The notes: generated by a model from the letters alone, not told the origin. A stretch of DNA of 64,000 nucleotides from Sphingobium scionense (GCF_014197035.1 NZ_JACIEU010000020.1:28471-92470); one strand, 5' to 3'; positions 17,748 to 27,079 are shown, counted from the first letter of the stretch. Made by a program: numbers and translations.

Positions 17748-18854
17748 ATGGACCTGCCGCCCTTTGCCCTCGACCATTGGCTGTCGACCTATGATTTCGC
17801 GACGCCGCCGATTGCCTATAATCTGGCGTCGAGCACCGGGCCGCGCTGGAGCGTGGCGGAGATTTGTGCGCTGGGCGACAGGGCGCTGGCGATCGACGAC
17901 ACCGTGCTGAGCTATGCCCCGCCCGAGGGGAGTGCGGCTTTGCGCGCGGCGATCGCCGCCTTTCATGACAGCGAAGCTGACAGGGTGGTGGTGACCACCG
18001 GATCGTCGGAGGCGCTGTCGATCTTCTTCTGCCTCGCCGCAAGGCCGGGCGCGCATATGCTGATGCCTGATCCGGGCTATCCGGCCTATGACGCGGTGGC
18101 GCAGGCCTGGGGGCTGGGGACGCGGCGCTATGCGCTGACCCGCGAGACCGGCTTTTCACAGGATGTGGATGCCATCCTGGCGCTGGTCGATGGCGACACC
18201 GCCGGGGTGGTGGTCAACACGCCGCATAATCCCAGCGGATCGGTGATGCCCCGCACCGAGATCGAACGGCTGGCGGCGGCGCTGGCCGAGCGCGGCGTGC
18301 CGCTGCTGGTCGACGAGGTCTATCATCCGCTCTATTTCGGCGCGCCGCAGCAATCGGCCGCCGGCATCCCCAATGCCTATGTCACCAGCGACATGTCGAA
18401 GGCGCTGTCGCTGCCGGGGCTGCGCATGGGCTGGATCATCGCGCCCGACGACGCGCAGCGCGCCCGGATCATCGACGCGCGCAGTTATTTCACGATCAGC
18501 AGTTCGCCGCTGCTGGAACGGCTCGCGACGCATGCGCTGCAGCATAGCGCGGCCATTACCGGTCGGTTGAAGGCCGTTGCGACTGTCAACATCGCTGTCC
18601 TCGACCGGCTGATTGCGGAAGCCGGCGGCAAGCTGCAATGGGTGCGGCCGCAGGGTGGCACCACCGCCTTTCCCTGGCTGGGCGACGGGCGCGACAGCCG
18701 GCCGCTGTGCGAGGCGCTGGCAGCGCAGGGCGTATTGCTGGCGCCGGGCGACTGTTTCGGTCAGAGCGCCCATCTTCGGCTGGGCTTCGCGCAGCAGGCC
18801 GACGGGTTCGCGGTAGCGGCCGAGCGGATCGCCACCGCCCTCGCCGCCCTTTAG
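17748..18854 (+). CDS. PLP-dependent class I/II aminotransferase
   Basis: A 368-residue fold-type I aminotransferase. It has the cofactor contact NTPHNPSGSVM, the Asp-Tyr-type segment LLVDEVYHPLYFG, the Schiff-base lysine in SDMSKALSLPGLRMGW, and the C-terminal Arg in HLRLGFA. CGGAG precedes the ATG by about 7 bases. Substrate specificity (aspartate, aromatic, arginine-pyruvate or cystathionine-lyase-like) cannot be assigned. It is slightly shorter than typical AspC. The stop overlaps the convergent phospholipase D gene by 4 bases. Confidence 0.85.
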   Translation: MDLPPFALDHWLSTYDFATPPIAYNLASSTGPRWSVAEICALGDRALAIDDTVLSYAPPEGSAALRAAIAAFHDSEADRVVVTTGSSEALSIFFCLAARPGAHMLMPDPGYPAYDAVAQAWGLGTRRYALTRETGFSQDVDAILALVDGDTAGVVVNTPHNPSGSVMPRTEIERLAAALAERGVPLLVDEVYHPLYFGAPQQSAAGIPNAYVTSDMSKALSLPGLRMGWIIAPDDAQRARIIDARSYFTISSSPLLERLATHALQHSAAITGRLKAVATVNIAVLDRLIAEAGGKLQWVRPQGGTTAFPWLGDGRDSRPLCEALAAQGVLLAPGDCFGQSAHLRLGFAQQADGFAVAAERIATALAAL

Positions 18855-20317
18855 CTGCGGCCGAACCAGCCCTTCATCCGGCGGAACAGGCCGCGTTCGC
18901 TGACCGGCTCGAACATCTCATCCGGTCCTTCGGGATCGAGCACCTCATTGTCGGCGAGCCAGGCCTGGACATCGGCGAGGTCCGGCACCTCATAGGGGCG
19001 CAGGGTGCGGCCGGGCTTGGTGCGCAATTCCTCGATCGCGGCGATCAGGCCGCGCTGGGCGATCACCGCCGACACACGCTCGCGCGGCAAATCGAGATGT
19101 TCGGCGATCAGGTCGTCGCGAATGGCCAGGATCGTCTCCTGCCGGCCGTCATTGCCGGGCAGCGCGGTGTCGAGAACCACGTCGCATTCGGTGTCGAGCC
19201 GCATCGAACGATTGTTCATGTTGGACGATCCGACGCGGATCAGCCGATCATCGACGATCAATATCTTGGCATGGACATATATGGGGGCGCCGCGCGTGGT
19301 GAAGGGGTGGTAGATGCGCAGCTTGCCATGCTGGTCGCGCTCCTTGAGCGCCTCGAACAGGCGGGCGCGGGCGGTGTCCATCGCCTGCTGTTCCAGCCAG
19401 CCATCGGCCTGAAGCGGATTGATGATGACGATGTCCGGCCCGTCGGGATCACCCAGCCGCCTGGCGATCGCCTCGGCAATGCGGCGGGAGGCGAAATATT
19501 GGCTTTCGGCATAGATGCAGTGCCGGGCGGCCGCGATCTGGTGGAGATAGAGCTGCTCGATCTCGATCAGCTCTTCCTGATCGTCCATCTTCGGCACGGA
19601 GCGGGCGATGGCGACGTCGACATGCTCGAAATGGACCGGCAAGGCATCGGGCCAGCAATCATATTCGCCCTCGACCGGGGCCAGTTCATCACCGCCTGCA
19701 CCGACCCAGCGCGCGCGGGCATGATCACCGAGCGCCATCGCCACCGGCCCCTGCAAGGCGGTCGTCGCATCATGCCAGGGGCCATAGGGCGATCCATCGG
19801 GATGGCGGCGGGCAGGATCCTCGTCGCGATGATGGCGCGTGTCCCACCGGTCGCCGGTCATGTCGATGCCGCCGCAAAAGGCGAAGCAATCGTCGATCAC
19901 GACGATCTTCTGATGGTGCGAGGCGGCGGGCGGATGATGGCCGTCGAGCTTCACGGTGATGCGCGGGTGCGCCATCCAGCGCAGCGTCGTGACGAGATGC
20001 GACGGGCGCGCCATCGATTTGAGCGCACCGACATCCCAGCGCAGCAGGAAAATCTCCAGGTCCGGCGTGCGTTCAACCAGCCAAGTGATGAAATCGCCGA
20101 TGACGACGGGCGCGCCATCCTTTGCCTCATCCTCACGGATCAGGCTGATGGCGGGATCGAAATCCCATCCGATCAGCATGATACGACGCTTCGCCTTCAG
20201 CATCGCGTCGCGCGCCAGACGGAAATAATTGTCCGCATCGACGATCACGCTGGCGCGCGCCGCCTGTTCGATGCGCCAGCAATCCTCACCGGGAGTGGGC
20301 AGGCCGGTCATGCTCAT
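18851..20317 (-). CDS. Phospholipase D / cardiolipin synthase-like protein
   Basis: A 488-residue phospholipase D superfamily enzyme with two HKD motifs: SHHQKIVVIDDCFAFCGGID (first) and YVHAKILIVDDRLIRVGSSNMNNRS (second). Both His-Lys-Asp triads are complete, so the enzyme should be active in phosphatidyl transfer or hydrolysis. No N-terminal membrane anchor is visible, unlike classical ClsA. The ATG overlaps the ubiA stop in an ATGA arrangement, so the two are coupled; ubiA is first. Confidence 0.87.
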   Translation of the reverse strand: MSMTGLPTPGEDCWRIEQAARASVIVDADNYFRLARDAMLKAKRRIMLIGWDFDPAISLIREDEAKDGAPVVIGDFITWLVERTPDLEIFLLRWDVGALKSMARPSHLVTTLRWMAHPRITVKLDGHHPPAASHHQKIVVIDDCFAFCGGIDMTGDRWDTRHHRDEDPARRHPDGSPYGPWHDATTALQGPVAMALGDHARARWVGAGGDELAPVEGEYDCWPDALPVHFEHVDVAIARSVPKMDDQEELIEIEQLYLHQIAAARHCIYAESQYFASRRIAEAIARRLGDPDGPDIVIINPLQADGWLEQQAMDTARARLFEALKERDQHGKLRIYHPFTTRGAPIYVHAKILIVDDRLIRVGSSNMNNRSMRLDTECDVVLDTALPGNDGRQETILAIRDDLIAEHLDLPRERVSAVIAQRGLIAAIEELRTKPGRTLRPYEVPDLADVQAWLADNEVLDPEGPDEMFEPVSERGLFRRMKGWFGRS

Positions 20318-21222
20318 GCGCCGGCACTCCCGACGACCAGACAGGCAAGGAACATCAGCAATCCCGCGAACCGATTGGACCGGAATTTGACGAGCGGATC
20401 GGTGCCATCTTCCTTCAGCGTGCCGACCTGCCAGAGCAGATGAGCGGCCATCGGCGCCAGCGCGACCAGCGCCAGCAGCTGCGGCCGAACCTGCCAGATG
20501 GCACTGGCCCAGAGCGCGAGCGCGACGAGATAGCAGAGCGTCACCCCGCCCCGAACATGGCGGCCCATCGACAAAGCGCTGGAGCCGATGCCGATCAGCG
20601 CGTCATCCTCCCGGTCCTGCAGCGCATAGATGGTGTCATAGCCCAGCACCCAGAAGATGCAGCCGGCATAGAGGCACAGGCCCGGCAGGGTCAGCGCGCC
20701 GGCAATCTCGCTCCAGCCGACCAGCGCCGCCCAGGAAAAGACGATGCCGAGCCAGACCTGCGGCCAGCCGGTGATCCGCTTCATGAAGGGATAGGCCGCG
20801 ACCAGCGCCAGCGAGCCCAGGGCCACGACCTGCGCATAGCCGCTGAGCTGAAACAGCACGATCAGGCCGATCAGGCAGAGCGCGAGCAGCCAGGCCCAGG
20901 CGGTCTTGACCGACATCGCCCCGCTGGCGAGCGGCCGGGCGGCGGTGCGCGCGACCCGCGCATCGAGGTCGCGATCGACGATGTCGTTGAAGACGCAGCC
21001 CGCGCCGCGCATCGCGATGCTGCCGAGCAGCAGCCACAGAATCAGCGGCCAGCGGACAAAGGCGCCGCCCGCCAGCGCCACCGCCCAGGCCCCCGGCCAG
21101 AACAGCAGCCACCAGCCGATCGGCCGGTCGAGTCGGGCCAGCGAGGCCAGGATTCGCGGGGTTTCCGGCAGGCGCGCGAGCAGGCCGCGCGCTTCGCTGT
21201 CGGGGACGATCGACTGATTCAC
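20314..21222 (-). CDS. ubiA: 4-hydroxybenzoate polyprenyltransferase
   Basis: UbiA attaches a polyprenyl chain to 4-hydroxybenzoate in ubiquinone synthesis at the inner membrane. The 302-residue protein has about eight membrane helices and both aspartate-rich motifs: GCVFNDIVDRDLDARVARTA and YDTIYALQDREDDALIGI. The opening RLDRPIGWWLLFWP is a UbiA hallmark. The gene is divergent from rsmE with about 95 bases between, and it overlaps the downstream PLD gene by ATGA. Confidence 0.95.
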   Translation of the reverse strand: MNQSIVPDSEARGLLARLPETPRILASLARLDRPIGWWLLFWPGAWAVALAGGAFVRWPLILWLLLGSIAMRGAGCVFNDIVDRDLDARVARTAARPLASGAMSVKTAWAWLLALCLIGLIVLFQLSGYAQVVALGSLALVAAYPFMKRITGWPQVWLGIVFSWAALVGWSEIAGALTLPGLCLYAGCIFWVLGYDTIYALQDREDDALIGIGSSALSMGRHVRGGVTLCYLVALALWASAIWQVRPQLLALVALAPMAAHLLWQVGTLKEDGTDPLVKFRSNRFAGLLMFLACLVVGSAGA

Positions 21223-21317
21223 TGCAACTCCGTTCGTCCCGCGCTTGTCGGGAACGCGCTTTCCTCTTTAGGGAAGATCGGGCCGACGACAAGCGCGGCC
21301 GGAATGGACGAGACAAA

Positions 21318-22064
21318 ATGACCGCTACCCCCGCCTGGCCGCCGCAGAGCGCCCCGCGCCTGCATGTCGAAACACTGCTGGGCGAAGGGGTCGCCGTGCC
21401 GGTCGACGGCAATGGCGCCCATTATCTGATCAGCGTGATGCGGGTGAAGCCGGACGATATCGTGCTGCTGTTCGACGGCAAGTCGGGCGAATGGGCGGCG
21501 CGGGCGCGCGACATTCGCAAGCGCGACCTGGTGCTGGAATGCGTGAGCCAAACCAAGCCGCCGGAGGTGGTGCCCGATTTCTGGCTGTGCTGCGCGCCGA
21601 TCAAGAAGGGGCGGATCGACCTGATCGCGGAAAAGGCGTGCGAACTGGGCGTCGCGCGATTGCAGCCGGTGCTGACCCGGCGGGCGGTGGTCGACAAGCT
21701 CAACCTCGACCGGCTGCACGCCCATCTGGTCGAGGCGGCCGAGCAGTGCGGCCGCACCGCCCTGCCAGAGCTGACCGAGATGGTGAAGCTCGACGCGCTG
21801 CTGAAGGGCTGGTCGGCGGAGCGGCATTTGTTCTTCGCCGACGAGACCGGTGGCGCATCGCTGGACGAAACCTTGCGCGCCCATCCCGGCCCGGCGGCCT
21901 TTCTGGTCGGGCCGGAGGGCGGATTCGACCCGGCCGAGCGCGAGGCGATCCGGGCGACGCCAGGCGCGGTGCCGGTGTCGCTCGGCCCGCGAATCCTGCG
22001 CGCGGAAACGGCCGCGATCGCCGCGACGGCGGCCTGGATGACGGTGAATGGGGACTGGGGCTAA
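21318..22064 (+). CDS. rsmE: 16S rRNA (uracil-1498-N3)-methyltransferase
   Basis: RsmE methylates U1498 of 16S rRNA using S-adenosylmethionine. The 248-residue protein has an N-terminal PUA-like domain (HYLISVMRVKPDD) and a C-terminal SPOUT knot with LVGPEGGFDPAEREAI and SLGPRILRAETAAIAA. Both are diagnostic. It is transcribed away from ubiA and precedes gshA by 101 bases. Confidence 0.94.
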   Translation: MTATPAWPPQSAPRLHVETLLGEGVAVPVDGNGAHYLISVMRVKPDDIVLLFDGKSGEWAARARDIRKRDLVLECVSQTKPPEVVPDFWLCCAPIKKGRIDLIAEKACELGVARLQPVLTRRAVVDKLNLDRLHAHLVEAAEQCGRTALPELTEMVKLDALLKGWSAERHLFFADETGGASLDETLRAHPGPAAFLVGPEGGFDPAEREAIRATPGAVPVSLGPRILRAETAAIAATAAWMTVNGDWG

Positions 22065-22165
22065 TGGTTTTCTTCCGCAACCAATTGAAGCGGACATAGG
22101 CCTGCCTTATCTGTCGCATTCGCGCCTCGATTTGACGCGCGAAGGGGAAAGACTAAGGGCGGGGC

Positions 22166-23539
22166 ATGAGCACCAGAACAGACTCAGGCGGACATGATCC
22201 TGTCATCGAAAGCCGCGACCAGCTGATCGCGGCCTTTGCCAAGGGCGCCAAGCCCAAGGATCGCTGGCGGATCGGCACCGAACACGAGAAATTCGTCTAT
22301 TCGACGAAGGACCATCACGCCCCGGCCTATGAGGAAAAGGGCGGCATCCACACGCTGCTGATCGGCCTGACCCGCTATGGCTGGAGTCCGGTGTTCGAGG
22401 GCGAGAATATCATCGCCCTGTCCGGCGCCGACGGCACGATCAGCCTGGAACCGGCGGGCCAGCTGGAATTGAGCGGTGCGCCGCTCGACAATCTGCACCA
22501 GACCTGCGCCGAGACCGGCCGCCATCTGGAGCAGGTCAAATATGTCGGCGACATGTTGGGGCTGGGCTTTCTGGGTCTGGGCATGTGGCCCGACAAGACC
22601 CGCGCCGAGCTGCCAATCATGCCCAAGGGCCGGTACGACATCATGCTGCGGCACATGCCGCGCGTGGGATCGATGGGCCTGGACATGATGCTGCGCACCT
22701 GCACCATCCAGACCAACCTCGACTATGGCAGCGAGGCGGACATGGTGCAGAAGTTCCGCGTCTCGCTGGCGCTGCAGCCGCTGGGTACCGCGCTGTTCGC
22801 CAATTCGCCCTTCACCGAGGGCAAGCCCAACGGCTTCCTGTCCTATCGCAGCCATATCTGGTCGGACACCGACCCGCAGCGCACCGGCATGCTGCCCTTC
22901 GTGTTCGAGGATGGCTTTGGTTACGAGCGCTATGCCGACTATGCGCTCGATGTGCCGATGTATTTCGTCTACCGCGACGGCAAATATATCGATGCGGCGG
23001 GGCTTTCGTTCCGCGACTTCCTGGACGGCAAGCTGTCGGTGCTGCCGGGCGAGAAGCCGACCGAGAAGGATTGGGAGGATCACCTCTCCACCGCCTTCCC
23101 CGAAGTGCGCCTCAAGAGCTTCCTGGAAATGCGCGGGTCCGACGGCGGCCCGTGGAATCGCATCTGCGCGCTGCCGGCGCTGTGGGTCGGGCTGCTCTAT
23201 GACCAGGGTGCGCTCGACGCGGCCTGGGATCTGGTCAAGGACTGGAGCATGGAGGAGCGGCAGGTGCTGCGCGATTCCGTGCCGAAGCTGGGCCTCGACG
23301 CGCCGGTGTCGGGCGGGCGCACGCTGCGCGACATCGCGCCGCAGGTGCTGGACATCGCTCGCTCAGGCCTGGCCGCGCGCCAGCGGTTCAACGCCGCGGG
23401 CGACAATGAGACCGGCTATCTGTCGGCGCTCGACGAGGTGATCGCCACCGGCAAGACCCCGGCCGAGCGGCTGCTCGACCGCTATCATGGCGAATGGGGC
23501 GGCGATGTCAGCCGCGTCTATGCCGAGGAAAGCTTTTGA
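22166..23539 (+). CDS. gshA: Glutamate-cysteine ligase, plant/alphaproteobacterial type
   Basis: The 457-residue enzyme makes gamma-glutamylcysteine, the committed step of glutathione synthesis. The sequence matches the GCS2-like class shared by plants and alphaproteobacteria: RIGTEHEKFVYS near the N-terminus, SLEPAGQLELSGAPL, and SMGLDMMLRTCTIQTNLDY. A glutathione-dependent glyoxalase pair (gloA/gloB) is also encoded in this window at 30.9-32.1 kb. The gene is followed by two palindromes at 23546-23640. Confidence 0.94.
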   Translation: MSTRTDSGGHDPVIESRDQLIAAFAKGAKPKDRWRIGTEHEKFVYSTKDHHAPAYEEKGGIHTLLIGLTRYGWSPVFEGENIIALSGADGTISLEPAGQLELSGAPLDNLHQTCAETGRHLEQVKYVGDMLGLGFLGLGMWPDKTRAELPIMPKGRYDIMLRHMPRVGSMGLDMMLRTCTIQTNLDYGSEADMVQKFRVSLALQPLGTALFANSPFTEGKPNGFLSYRSHIWSDTDPQRTGMLPFVFEDGFGYERYADYALDVPMYFVYRDGKYIDAAGLSFRDFLDGKLSVLPGEKPTEKDWEDHLSTAFPEVRLKSFLEMRGSDGGPWNRICALPALWVGLLYDQGALDAAWDLVKDWSMEERQVLRDSVPKLGLDAPVSGGRTLRDIAPQVLDIARSGLAARQRFNAAGDNETGYLSALDEVIATGKTPAERLLDRYHGEWGGDVSRVYAEESF

Positions 23540-23545
23540 TTTTGA

Positions 23546-23640
23546 GCATCGTGCGGAAAAGTGGGAACCGGTTTTCCGCTTAAAACGATGCGACAACAAA
23601 AGTTAGAGCGCGCTGCATCAGTTCCAATGCATCGCGCTCT
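23546..23640. repeat. Two adjacent palindromes, dispersed-repeat type
   Basis: Palindrome 1 spans 23546-23591: outer arms GCATCGT/ACGATGC and inner arms GCGGAAAA/TTTTCCGC around GTGGGAACCGG. Palindrome 2 spans 23605-23640: arms AGAGCGCG/CGCGCTCT. The first closely resembles an intergenic palindromic family I know from many alphaproteobacteria (cores of the form GGAAAAGTGGG-ACCGGTTTTCC followed by ACAACAA...TTAGAGC). It lies between gshA and the end of a convergent gene, so it may also act as a bidirectional terminator. Confidence 0.65.
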
Positions 23641-23655
23641 TATACAGCCCGCCGG

Positions 23656-24957
23656 TCATTCGGCGGGCTGGGTTTCCCGTGGCGCGTCCGGTTTGCGGCC
23701 GACGATCCAGGCGAAGAAGCGCGGCACCGGCGCGTTGCGCACCATCCAGTCGCTATAGGCCTGATAGGCGGGATCGGCGGACAGATGCTGCTCCTCCGTC
23801 TTGGCTCGCCAATAATAGACAGCGTTGGTGACACCCAGCAGGGCGCAATTGCGCACCATGTCGGTCAGGCTGCCGGTGGTGGTGAGAAAAGGCAGCGCCG
23901 AGAACCACCAGAAGAGATTCTTGGTCAGATAGGCAGGGTGGCGGGTCCAGCGATAAGGCCCATGGGTCAGTATGCCGCGATGGGTGAGGTTGGAGAAACG
24001 GATGCCGAAGGCGACCGTCGCCCAGGCATAGATGGCCGTCAGCACCACCAGCAAGGCGCCCAGCACCCATTGCAGCGCCGGCATGCCCTGCGTCCAGACA
24101 TCCCATTCGGCGCCGCCGCCATGATAGTCGAACGGCCCGCCCGCCCCCATCATGACGAAGGGGGGATAGCAGAGCAAAGCCGCGAGCCAGCCGCCCAGAT
24201 AGGGGTTCGCAGTGCGGATATGCGAATCCAGCGGTTTCATCGTCAGCAGATAGCCGACAGTCGCCATGCAGACGTCGATCATGAACATGATGCCGATCAG
24301 GAAACCGGTCAGCGCGACCGGATTATGCAGCAGGCCGTCGAGCCGCCAGTCGATCACGCTGGCGAAATTGCCCGGCACGATGCTGATCATGAAGGCGGTG
24401 AAAAAGCCCTTCACCGCCCAGGCCCGGGCATGGTTGGCGACCTGCGCCATGTCCGCCTTGCCGGCTGCGCCGCCGATGACCCATTGGCCGAAGGCGAAAC
24501 AGGCGTCGCGCGGTTCGACCAGCCGGCGGTCGAGCCAGATGACATAGGGAATGGACAGCAAGAGCAGCCAGGGCGCCGCCGCCATCAGCAGGTCCATGGC
24601 GAAACGATAGCTGCCCGTCCAATACCAGCGGCCGATGCAGTAGCAGACGGCAATCGCCAGCCATGTCGCCCACAGACCCGCAATCTTCACCAGGCTGATG
24701 TCCAGCATGCTGCGGACCGAGCGGGCCGGCGCGTTCCAGTCGACGCCGGTGCCGGGGTTGCGATGCACCTTGTCCACCAGCAGCGACCAGAGCACCATCG
24801 GTATGCCGCAGGCGACCACCGCGGCCAGCCCCGCATTGGGGCCGTTCATGCCATAATGGCGCGCCACCAGGGTCCAGAGGCCAAGGCCGACCAGGCCGGC
24901 AAGGCCGACACCATGGCTGACGGCGGATTTGGGGCAGGGATCAGCGCTCTTGCTCAT
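23656..24957 (-). CDS. Multi-pass membrane protein with ICMT/PEMT-like methyltransferase end
   Basis: A 433-residue polytopic membrane protein (about ten hydrophobic segments). Near the C-terminus THGPYRWTRHPAYLTKN matches the conserved core of isoprenylcysteine carboxyl methyltransferase and phospholipid methyltransferases. A second signature block, the WRAKTEEQHL region, follows. The N-terminal two thirds are additional membrane helices without a name I recognise. The likely activity is SAM-dependent methylation of a lipid or membrane substrate. ATG 24957 is chosen because upstream codons are not protein-like. It lies 50 bases after the DUF1345 gene. Confidence 0.72.
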   Translation of the reverse strand: MSKSADPCPKSAVSHGVGLAGLVGLGLWTLVARHYGMNGPNAGLAAVVACGIPMVLWSLLVDKVHRNPGTGVDWNAPARSVRSMLDISLVKIAGLWATWLAIAVCYCIGRWYWTGSYRFAMDLLMAAAPWLLLLSIPYVIWLDRRLVEPRDACFAFGQWVIGGAAGKADMAQVANHARAWAVKGFFTAFMISIVPGNFASVIDWRLDGLLHNPVALTGFLIGIMFMIDVCMATVGYLLTMKPLDSHIRTANPYLGGWLAALLCYPPFVMMGAGGPFDYHGGGAEWDVWTQGMPALQWVLGALLVVLTAIYAWATVAFGIRFSNLTHRGILTHGPYRWTRHPAYLTKNLFWWFSALPFLTTTGSLTDMVRNCALLGVTNAVYYWRAKTEEQHLSADPAYQAYSDWMVRNAPVPRFFAWIVGRKPDAPRETQPAE

Positions 24958-25007
24958 GGGACCGGGCTTATAGCCGATATTGGTAAGCAAGCCATGAAGC
25001 CATCGCC

Positions 25008-25643
25008 TCAGCCGCCCAGTACGTTGATGGTGAAGGCGAGGATGCCGAGGTTGAAGACGAAGGCGGCGAGGCAATGGAGCGTCACCGTGCGACGCAGGCC
25101 GGTCGAGGTGATCGACACGTCGGAGGTCTGGAAGGTCATGCCCAGCGTGAAGCCGAAATAGAGGAAGTCCCAATAGACCGGCTCGTCCGTGTCCGGGAAA
25201 TCAAGCCCACCCGCATCCTTGCCCTTGTCATCGGCGAGGTAGAAGGCATGGGCATAGTGCATCGCATAGACGAGGTTGGAAAAGAGCCAGGCGATGACGA
25301 GCGTCGCCAATAGCAGCACGACGCTTTCCGCGCCGGGATGGCCCGGTGCGCTGGCGGCGACGCCGACCGCGACCAGGATGACGATGCACACCACCCCGGT
25401 CAGCAGCAGCATCAGTTGCCGGTTGGCGTCATTGAGCACGGCCTTGCGCCGCATCTGGGCCGGATCGGAATCGATCAGCGGCACGGCGGCGAGGCAGAAG
25501 GCGATGGCGGCAAGGTCGAACCCGCCCATCACCGCCTCATGCCAGGGTAGCCACAGCATCAGCGGCGCGATCGACAGCAGCAGCATGAGGAACATGCCGT
25601 AGCGCCAGGGGAAGAGGGTGGATCGCTTCTGCGTCTTGGCCAT
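25008..25643 (-). CDS. DUF1345 family membrane protein
   Basis: A 211-residue inner-membrane protein with five hydrophobic segments. The block YFGFTLGMTFQTSDVSITS and the earlier NLVYAMHYAHAFY are the conserved core of DUF1345. The function is unknown. It sits between the ClpP-like gene (38 bases upstream) and the ICMT-like gene in the same direction, suggesting a small membrane-related operon. Confidence 0.85.
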   Translation of the reverse strand: MAKTQKRSTLFPWRYGMFLMLLLSIAPLMLWLPWHEAVMGGFDLAAIAFCLAAVPLIDSDPAQMRRKAVLNDANRQLMLLLTGVVCIVILVAVGVAASAPGHPGAESVVLLLATLVIAWLFSNLVYAMHYAHAFYLADDKGKDAGGLDFPDTDEPVYWDFLYFGFTLGMTFQTSDVSITSTGLRRTVTLHCLAAFVFNLGILAFTINVLGG

Positions 25644-25681
25644 GGCGCATCAAAGGCCCGAAAATGCCCGCGCGCAAGCGG

Positions 25682-26257
25682 TTAAAGCACGGTCGCCACC
25701 AGGCCGAGCGCAGCTGCCTCATTGGCTTCGAGATACCAGTTTTCCGGCGCACGCTGCAGCAGCTCCTCCATCGTCACCTGCGATCCCAGGATGAGATTGG
25801 CAAAGCCCTCATTCTGGATCGCGATCGACGCTTCGATCTCGTGCAGCGAGGCCTTCAACGTCGCGATGCAGGTGGAGAGCGGCCCTTCGAGATGGATATT
25901 CTTGGTGATGAGCCGCTCATGGATCATCAGCCGGGTGCCGCGCGTCAGATAGCGATTTTCGGTGGCGAAGAAGCTCATGAAGGTGGCGCCGGCAGAATAA
26001 ACCGCGGTCTTGCCGAGGAAGACCAGCCGGCGTTCGGGATAAAGGTCCGAATGAAAGCGGATATCCTCCCCCATCATCCGCGCGATTTCGGGGTCGCCGC
26101 CCAAAGTGGAGATTTCCACCACCACCAGCCCCTGTTGCGGCGCGGTGGACAGGCAATTCTTGAAATGGAGATACATGCCATGGTCGACCACGCCCGACAG
26201 CATGATCGCGGGAAATTCGAAATCCTTGGGGGTCAGCATCGGCGCGGTCATCAGCAT
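25682..26257 (-). CDS. ClpP/crotonase-fold serine protease-like protein
   Basis: A 191-residue protein of the ClpP-like superfamily. The probable nucleophile Ser lies in VYSAGATFMSFF (about residue 88) and the His in RLMIHERLI (about 113), matching the Ser and MIHxP positions of ClpP. It is shorter and more divergent than housekeeping ClpP, and no clpX or clpA is adjacent. ATG 26257 has AAGAGA a few bases upstream; an in-frame ATG at 26296 would extend it by 13 residues. Family members are often annotated as ATP-dependent Clp protease proteolytic subunit, but partner and substrate are unknown. Divergent from ruvA. Confidence 0.75.
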   Translation of the reverse strand: MLMTAPMLTPKDFEFPAIMLSGVVDHGMYLHFKNCLSTAPQQGLVVVEISTLGGDPEIARMMGEDIRFHSDLYPERRLVFLGKTAVYSAGATFMSFFATENRYLTRGTRLMIHERLITKNIHLEGPLSTCIATLKASLHEIEASIAIQNEGFANLILGSQVTMEELLQRAPENWYLEANEAAALGLVATVL

Positions 26258-26398
26258 CGTCTCTTGGTCCTCTGGCGGATGGCAATCGACCGGCATTACG
26301 CATGGGCGGCCATTTGGTGTCCGAGCGGCCATGCGCTTTTGTCTGGCGCGGGGCGCAAGAGGATGTAAAGAACAGATCATGACCATGGGGCAATGGCG

Positions 26399-27004
26399 AT
26401 GATCGCGAAACTCAAAGGACGGCTGGACAGCACGGGCATCGACCATGCCATCATCGATGTCGGCGGGGTCGGCTATCTGGTCGGCGCGTCGTCGCGGACG
26501 CTGGCGGCGCTCGGCCCGGTGGGCGAGGCGGTGACCATCCATACCGAGATGCTGGTGGCCGAGGATTCGATCCGGTTGGTCGGCTTTGCCCGTGCCGAGG
26601 AGCGCGACTGGTATCGGCTGCTGACCCATGTGCAGGGCGTGGGATCGCGCGTGGCGCTGGCGATATTGTCGGCGCTGGAGCCGCTGGAACTGCATCGTGC
26701 GATCATGATGGGCGACAAGGCGATGATCGCGCGCGCCAATGGTGTCGGCCCCAAGCTGGCGCAGCGCATCGTCAATGAGCTGAAGGACAAGATCGGCGCC
26801 GCGCCGGCCGGTGCGCCGGGCATCCCGGGCGTGGTTGCGCTGCCGACCGGCAGCTTTGCCGCCGATGCGCTGTCGGCGCTGCAGAATCTGGGCTTCAAGC
26901 CGGCCGAGGCCAGCGGCGCGGTGGCCGCCGCCGAAGAGGAACTGGGCGACGGCGCCAGCCTTGACGCGCTGGTCCGCCTGGCGCTGCGGAAGGCAGCGAA
27001 GTGA
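26399..27004 (+). CDS. ruvA: Holliday junction branch migration protein RuvA
   Basis: RuvA binds four-way junctions and recruits the RuvB motor. The 201-residue protein has the N-terminal OB domain (MIAKLKGRLDSTGIDHAIIDVGGVGYLV), two helix-hairpin-helix motifs (VQGVGSRVALAIL and ANGVGPKLAQRIVNELKDK) and the C-terminal RuvB-binding domain (DALSALQNLGFKPAEA). ATG 26399 is preferred over 26393 by GGGG spacing and family N-terminus. ruvB follows, but 440 bases later, with a GIY-YIG gene inserted between; ruvC is not in the window. Confidence 0.95.
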   Translation: MIAKLKGRLDSTGIDHAIIDVGGVGYLVGASSRTLAALGPVGEAVTIHTEMLVAEDSIRLVGFARAEERDWYRLLTHVQGVGSRVALAILSALEPLELHRAIMMGDKAMIARANGVGPKLAQRIVNELKDKIGAAPAGAPGIPGVVALPTGSFAADALSALQNLGFKPAEASGAVAAAEEELGDGASLDALVRLALRKAAK

Positions 27005-27022
27005 CGGCCTTCCGCAAAGGCC

Positions 27023-27049
27023 GTCATGCTGAACTTGTTTCAGCATCCA
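27023..27049. repeat. REP-like palindrome, left copy
   Basis: A 27-base unit built on TGCTGAA-C-TTGTTTCAGCA, itself an imperfect palindrome. It is the exact reverse complement of 27397-27423. The two copies bracket the GIY-YIG gene. Confidence 0.8.
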
Positions 27050-27079
27050 TGGCGCCGGCTGTACTGAACGGAGGCATCA

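Noticed and set aside
18638..20443. 601-codon + strand frame over the phospholipase D gene
   Set aside because: Antisense shadow; the opposite strand has two intact HKD motifs.
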